IMG/VR virus record: IMGVR_UViG_3300046455_000165
Location: 1 to 23,289 of that record
Direction: 5' to 3' (one strand)
Source: a virus
Length of the DNA stretch: 23,289 nucleotides
The position numbers were made by a program, and so were the translations under genes. Each line of letters begins with the position of its first letter. The first letter of the stretch is position 1. The notes under the pieces were generated by a model that ran no database searches, was not told the origin of the DNA, and saw nothing but the letters and a program-made list of their open reading frames with translations. Shown piece after piece: positions 20,555 to 23,289 of the stretch.

Positions 20555-20800
20555 ATGGGAAGATATAATGATAAACCATTAAGACTGGGTGGTAATACTG
20601 GTGTCTCTAGTGGGACATTAAATATGATACCAAGTAGAGGTAGCGCAGGAGCATTAGGACCAAGTAATAGATTTGGTGCACTTCACTTAAGTCCGGGGGA
20701 TGAGCTATTAAATGACCTTAATGATAATGAGGATGGTAAGAAAACATTATACCCAATTGGCACAGATGATATGAGGAAGAAAAAAACACCTTGGAGATAA
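20555..20800 (+). CDS. Small Gly/Ser/Asn-rich protein ending KKKTPWR
   Basis: 81 residues from ATG 20555; an upstream TTG in frame lies inside the previous gene's end and is rejected because GGAGG sits correctly for this ATG. The N-terminal half is Gly/Ser/Asn-rich and probably disordered (LGGNTGVSSGTLNMIPSRGS). GALHLSPGDELLNDL follows and the end is MRKKKTPWR. It shares GALH and the KKxPWR ending with its upstream neighbour. Function is unknown. Confidence 0.5.
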   Translation: MGRYNDKPLRLGGNTGVSSGTLNMIPSRGSAGALGPSNRFGALHLSPGDELLNDLNDNEDGKKTLYPIGTDDMRKKKTPWR

Positions 20801-20803
20801 GAC

Positions 20804-21016
20804 ATGGCTACGGAGGGTTATCAAATGTTATGCCCACATTGTAAGAAGCCGTATAACTGGAAGCTGGTCAAGATAGATGTCGAGCAGTTTAAACAACTGG
20901 TTAATGATGATATAAGTCCGAAGGAGATAGCCTTTAGGATGAAGATTAACACCTCTACAGTTTATAAGTACCTTTATAAATTTGGAGCTAGACGTGGGTT
21001 CAAGATTAAAATATGA
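20804..21016 (+). CDS. Small protein with CPHC knuckle and helix-turn-helix
   Basis: 70 residues. A single C-x-x-C (CPHCKKPYNW, near residue 10) is followed by an HTH of the resolvase/Sigma70-r4 style: FKQLVNDDISPKEIAFRMKI, then NTSTVYKYLYKFGARR. It probably binds DNA. Only one Cys pair is visible, so a metal site would need a second chain. Its stop overlaps the start of the next micro-ORF (ATGA). Confidence 0.6.
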   Translation: MATEGYQMLCPHCKKPYNWKLVKIDVEQFKQLVNDDISPKEIAFRMKINTSTVYKYLYKFGARRGFKIKI

Positions 21017-21147
21017 CACAAATTATATGCCACAACTTTATTGGATTTATGCTTCTAACCTTACTGACTATAATGTCAATTACTTTTTGTATCATATTGG
21101 TTTGTTTTTCTATTGATGTGATAAGGAGCACTTTTAATGATGGGTAA
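21013..21147 (+). CDS. 44-residue single-pass membrane peptide
   Basis: ATG 21013 overlaps the previous stop (ATGA), stop TAA 21145-21147. The translation has a long hydrophobic segment (FIGFMLLTLLTIMSITFCII, LVCF) and a short polar tail. Its end carries the start box of the next gene. Function is unknown. Confidence 0.5.
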   Translation: MTQIICHNFIGFMLLTLLTIMSITFCIILVCFSIDVIRSTFNDG

Positions 21148-21364
21148 ATTAGAAGCGATAGATAAGTTGGTTGATGGTATTAAGGTAAGACGACATGGCT
21201 GGCGACCTAAGACCAAGCACGTTTTCATGGAAGAGGATGGGATGATTTATATTGCCAGATATATAAATGACCCTGATGCCAAAGAGATTAATTTAAACCG
21301 ACAACCAGAAGATAGGTGGGAGGTATTAGATGAGAGTGATGGTTATGATTTGCATATTGAGTAG
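21137..21364 (+). CDS. DUF2829/Tad2-like small protein (tentative)
   Basis: 75 residues from ATG 21137 (or 21140). The opening LEAIDKLVDGIKVRRHGW matches the pattern EAl..L..GkkVrR.gW that starts DUF2829 proteins, and the end PEDRWEVLDE resembles their D-W-E-V/I strand. The middle strand (KHVFMEEDGMIYIARY) also fits. Length is normal for the family. Tad2 members of this family bind the Thoeris signal molecule and block that host defence. The usual DxLAxDW motif is not intact, so this is a family-like guess. The start is set by ATAAGGAGCACTTTTA, the same type of box as in the minus-strand block. Confidence 0.4.
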   Translation: MMGKLEAIDKLVDGIKVRRHGWRPKTKHVFMEEDGMIYIARYINDPDAKEINLNRQPEDRWEVLDESDGYDLHIE

Positions 21365-21527
21365 TTGTCATGGACCTTTTTGGGGTCGTGGCTCTCGTAG
21401 AGACTACCGACATGGAAGGGGACACTATCATATACTAGACTCCTCCTTTTGTAACAAGTATGATGGTCAGGAGAGACTTGATTGCCAAGATAAACAAACA
21501 AAATGGCTTGATGGACATTTAAAATGA
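21330..21527 (+). CDS. Small lipoprotein overlapping its neighbours
   Basis: 65 residues. ATG 21330 has an excellent GGGAGG six bases upstream. The N-terminus MRVMVMICILSSC is a compact lipoprotein signal with lipobox L-S-S-C (Cys13). The mature part is rich in Gly, Arg, His and Cys (GRGSRRDYRHGRGHYH, then FCNKYDGQERLDCQDKQ). It overlaps the upstream gene by 35 bases in another frame, and its stop overlaps the large-terminase ATG (ATGA), which suggests real coupling. A lipoprotein of this size could be an outer-membrane spanin or a superinfection-exclusion factor, and it implies a Gram-negative host. The signal is unusually short. Confidence 0.55.
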   Translation: MRVMVMICILSSCHGPFWGRGSRRDYRHGRGHYHILDSSFCNKYDGQERLDCQDKQTKWLDGHLK

Positions 21528-22984
21528 CTGAGCCAATAGACAAAGAGGAGATTCCGTATGAGCTTGAACGTTATGACCAGCTTAAGAGAGAGCTTCTCAT
21601 GGCTCGACGATTTAGAGGAATTGAGTTTTGGAAGCCTTATGACTGGCAACTCGAATTCCTTGCCGCAACCAAAACCTGCAAACAAATTGCATTATTTGCT
21701 GCAAATCGTGTTGGAAAAACTGATGCTACCTGTGCAGTTCTTGCTTGCCATCTTACAGGGGATTATCCTGATTGGTTTGATGGGTTTCGTTTTGATAATC
21801 CTATTACCGCTTTGGCCTCTGGTATTACAGGGGACCAAATCCGAGATGTACTCCAACAAAAGTTAATTGGAGAGGTCGATAGCCTAACTGGTCAGTTTCT
21901 AGGCGGTGGCTTTATAAAGACCGAGTTCCTTGGTCCATACATCATGTCTACTGGGACAAAAAATCTATTGAAAGAGGTAAAGGTCCGACATAAGTCCGGC
22001 AGCTTCTCAACTCTTATCTTCCGTTCATACGAGCAAGGACCCTCCATTATCCGAGGTCTATCCTTAGACTGGATACTTATAGATGAGGAGCCAAACTATA
22101 AAGGTATGGAGTTCTATGCCGAGTGTCTGGCCAGAACCGCTACTGGTAATAGAAATAAGGGTGGCTTCGTTGTCATTACTTTTACTCCTGAGAATGGGAT
22201 TACCGAGTTAGTAGACACCCTTCTCAATAAGCGACAAGCAGGCCAATATGTTATGACAATAGGTTGGGACCGAGCTCCGCATTTGGATGAGAGAACTAAG
22301 ACTCAATTATTAAAAGCAATTCCCAGATATATGCTCTCCGCTAAGACTCAGGGTATCCCCAATTTTGGAGATACTCAGATATTTAAAGTCATAGAGGAGG
22401 ATATAAGCTGTCAGCCCTTTCCGATACCAGACCACTTCTCATTACTATGTGCTATCGACTTTGGCATAGCCCACCCATTTGCGGCAGTTTTTGCCGCACA
22501 CGATAGAGATAGAGATATAATTTATATATATGACTGTTTTAAGGCCAGCAACGAGGTTCCAACTCAACACGCCCACAAGATTACTAAGAAGTGCAGAGGA
22601 GTAAGAGTCATATACCCTCAGGATGGGGACAATCGGGAGAAGGGTAGTGGAGAGACACTACGCTCATACTACGAAGATGCTGGGCTAAATATGCACCGAC
22701 AGTTTGAAAATCCTGACGGAACTAAGTCAGTAGAGGTTGGGATAATGGAAATGGAGACAAGGATGCAGGAAGGGAGGCTTAAAATCTTCTCTAGTATGAT
22801 TGAATGGTTTGAGGAGTTTAGGAAGTATCATAGAAATCCAAAAAATGGTAAGATTGTCAAAATTGACGACGACCTAATGGATGCAAGTAGGTATGCTGTC
22901 ATTACAGTACCGAGGTTTGGTCAGAAGAAGCAGGACTTCTATACGACCGAGCTTCCAAGATACTACCCGAACTTATTTATATAG
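21524..22984 (+). CDS. terL: Large terminase subunit (packaging ATPase/nuclease)
   Basis: 486 residues. The ATPase half has a Q-motif-like WKPYDWQLEFL (36-46), Walker A AANRVGKT (59-66, the A-x-R-x-GKT variant common in terminases), Walker B LDWILIDEE (181-189) and the coupling motif TFTPENG (219-225). The nuclease half has CAIDFGIAHPFAAVF (309-323, first Asp at 312), an Asp-rich middle (YPQDGDN, 364-370) and DDDLMDASRYAVIT (448-461). Length is normal. It drives DNA into the procapsid through the portal, whose gene follows after 9 bases. It starts in an ATGA overlap with the lipoprotein gene. Confidence 0.95.
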   Translation: MTEPIDKEEIPYELERYDQLKRELLMARRFRGIEFWKPYDWQLEFLAATKTCKQIALFAANRVGKTDATCAVLACHLTGDYPDWFDGFRFDNPITALASGITGDQIRDVLQQKLIGEVDSLTGQFLGGGFIKTEFLGPYIMSTGTKNLLKEVKVRHKSGSFSTLIFRSYEQGPSIIRGLSLDWILIDEEPNYKGMEFYAECLARTATGNRNKGGFVVITFTPENGITELVDTLLNKRQAGQYVMTIGWDRAPHLDERTKTQLLKAIPRYMLSAKTQGIPNFGDTQIFKVIEEDISCQPFPIPDHFSLLCAIDFGIAHPFAAVFAAHDRDRDIIYIYDCFKASNEVPTQHAHKITKKCRGVRVIYPQDGDNREKGSGETLRSYYEDAGLNMHRQFENPDGTKSVEVGIMEMETRMQEGRLKIFSSMIEWFEEFRKYHRNPKNGKIVKIDDDLMDASRYAVITVPRFGQKKQDFYTTELPRYYPNLFI

Positions 22985-22993
22985 GAGGTTATT

Positions 22994-23289
22994 ATGATGC
23001 CACAAGATAATAATGAAACGAGGAAGAAATCTATAGAGGAGCTTGGGGCGATAGTTGGTAGAGATATAACGGCTGCCGAAACCTTTCACATGGGTGAGGT
23101 AAGTAAACAAAGAGAGAGAGGATATGTCTATTACTATGGGGAGAAGATTGGCGAGAATGAGGCAGGAAAGAGTACACACGTTAGCAAAGATGTATTTAAT
23201 GTGGTTGAAACGGCAAAAGCAATATGTCTTGAGGCGTTCACCCAATCAAAAGATGTCGTCTACTTTCCACCGCAAAATGCAGAAGATTA
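22994..23289 (+). CDS. Portal protein, N-terminal part (runs off the window)
   Basis: 98 residues are visible from ATG 22994 with GGAGG upstream. The start EELGAIVGRDITAAETFHMG, then ERGYVYYYGEKIG and GKSTHVSKDVFNVVETAKAI, resembles short-tailed phage portals: a YYxGE segment, a K/R-S-x-V-S-x-D-V-x-x-V-E segment and a V-x-F-x-P at the end of the visible part. It lies directly after the large terminase, the usual place. The rest is outside the window. Confidence 0.75.
   Translation, partial: MMPQDNNETRKKSIEELGAIVGRDITAAETFHMGEVSKQRERGYVYYYGEKIGENEAGKSTHVSKDVFNVVETAKAICLEAFTQSKDVVYFPPQNAED

Noticed and set aside
21558-21866. 102-codon plus-strand frame inside the large terminase
   Set aside because: It is a shadow frame within the ATPase domain with no ribosome binding site.
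22973-23245. 90-codon minus-strand open frame over the portal start
   Set aside because: It overlaps the portal frame, which has a strong ribosome binding site and family-like sequence.

Overview
The window is a contiguous piece of a tailed double-stranded DNA phage genome. It carries a large terminase with Walker A/B and nuclease motifs, the start of a portal gene, long internal-virion (DNA-ejection) proteins, tail-tip adhesins with a collar-like core and His-x-His boxes, and a phage recombination set (YqaJ-type exonuclease, Rad52/Erf-like annealing protein, RusA-type resolvase). There is no tail tape measure or sheath. Three ejection-type proteins follow a tail-nozzle-like protein, which suggests a short-tailed (podovirus-type) virion. 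The DNA is AT-rich, nearly every gene has a clear AGGAG-type ribosome binding site, and a lipobox-bearing small protein points to a Gram-negative host. No integrase, tRNA or CRISPR was found, and the host cannot be named from the sequence.

Layout. (1) 1-12868, plus strand: end of a small membrane protein, a secreted Cys-containing protein, a permuted NlpC/P60-like protein, three tandem paralogous adhesins, a 708-residue nozzle-like protein, a small protein, and three ejection-type proteins (361, 1193 and 738 residues). Most of these genes overlap by TAATG or sit within about 20 bases of each other. A strong hairpin terminator at 12925-12959 closes the block. (2) 15902-12961, minus strand: recombination operon with an annealing protein, an exonuclease and an XRE-type regulator. 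Seven micro-ORFs of 17-59 codons lie in or just upstream of it; five of them sit between the annealing protein and the exonuclease and are stop/start coupled. (3) 15903-16236: a non-coding stretch with three nested hairpins, followed by rusA on the plus strand. (4) 18493-16637, minus strand: five small genes, each preceded by the same leader (11-bp-class hairpin, GC mini-hairpin, TAAGGAGC-type start box). (5) 18494-18993: divergent control region. (6) 18994 to the end, plus strand: a small gene, a promoter, small terminase, a series of small genes (glycine zipper, Zn/HTH, membrane peptide, Tad2-like, lipoprotein), large terminase and portal.

How it fits together. Packaging and head genes at the right end probably continue through portal and capsid genes and return, on a circular or permuted map, to the tail/ejection block at the left. 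The inverted middle block would act earlier in infection: recombination, small host-interaction proteins and regulators. Sequence-wide signals beyond the genes are the complete absence of GATC in 23.3 kb, an apparent excess of GGCC, the repeated RNA leaders of block 4, and an exact 18/36-residue tryptophan periodicity in the 1193-residue ejection protein.
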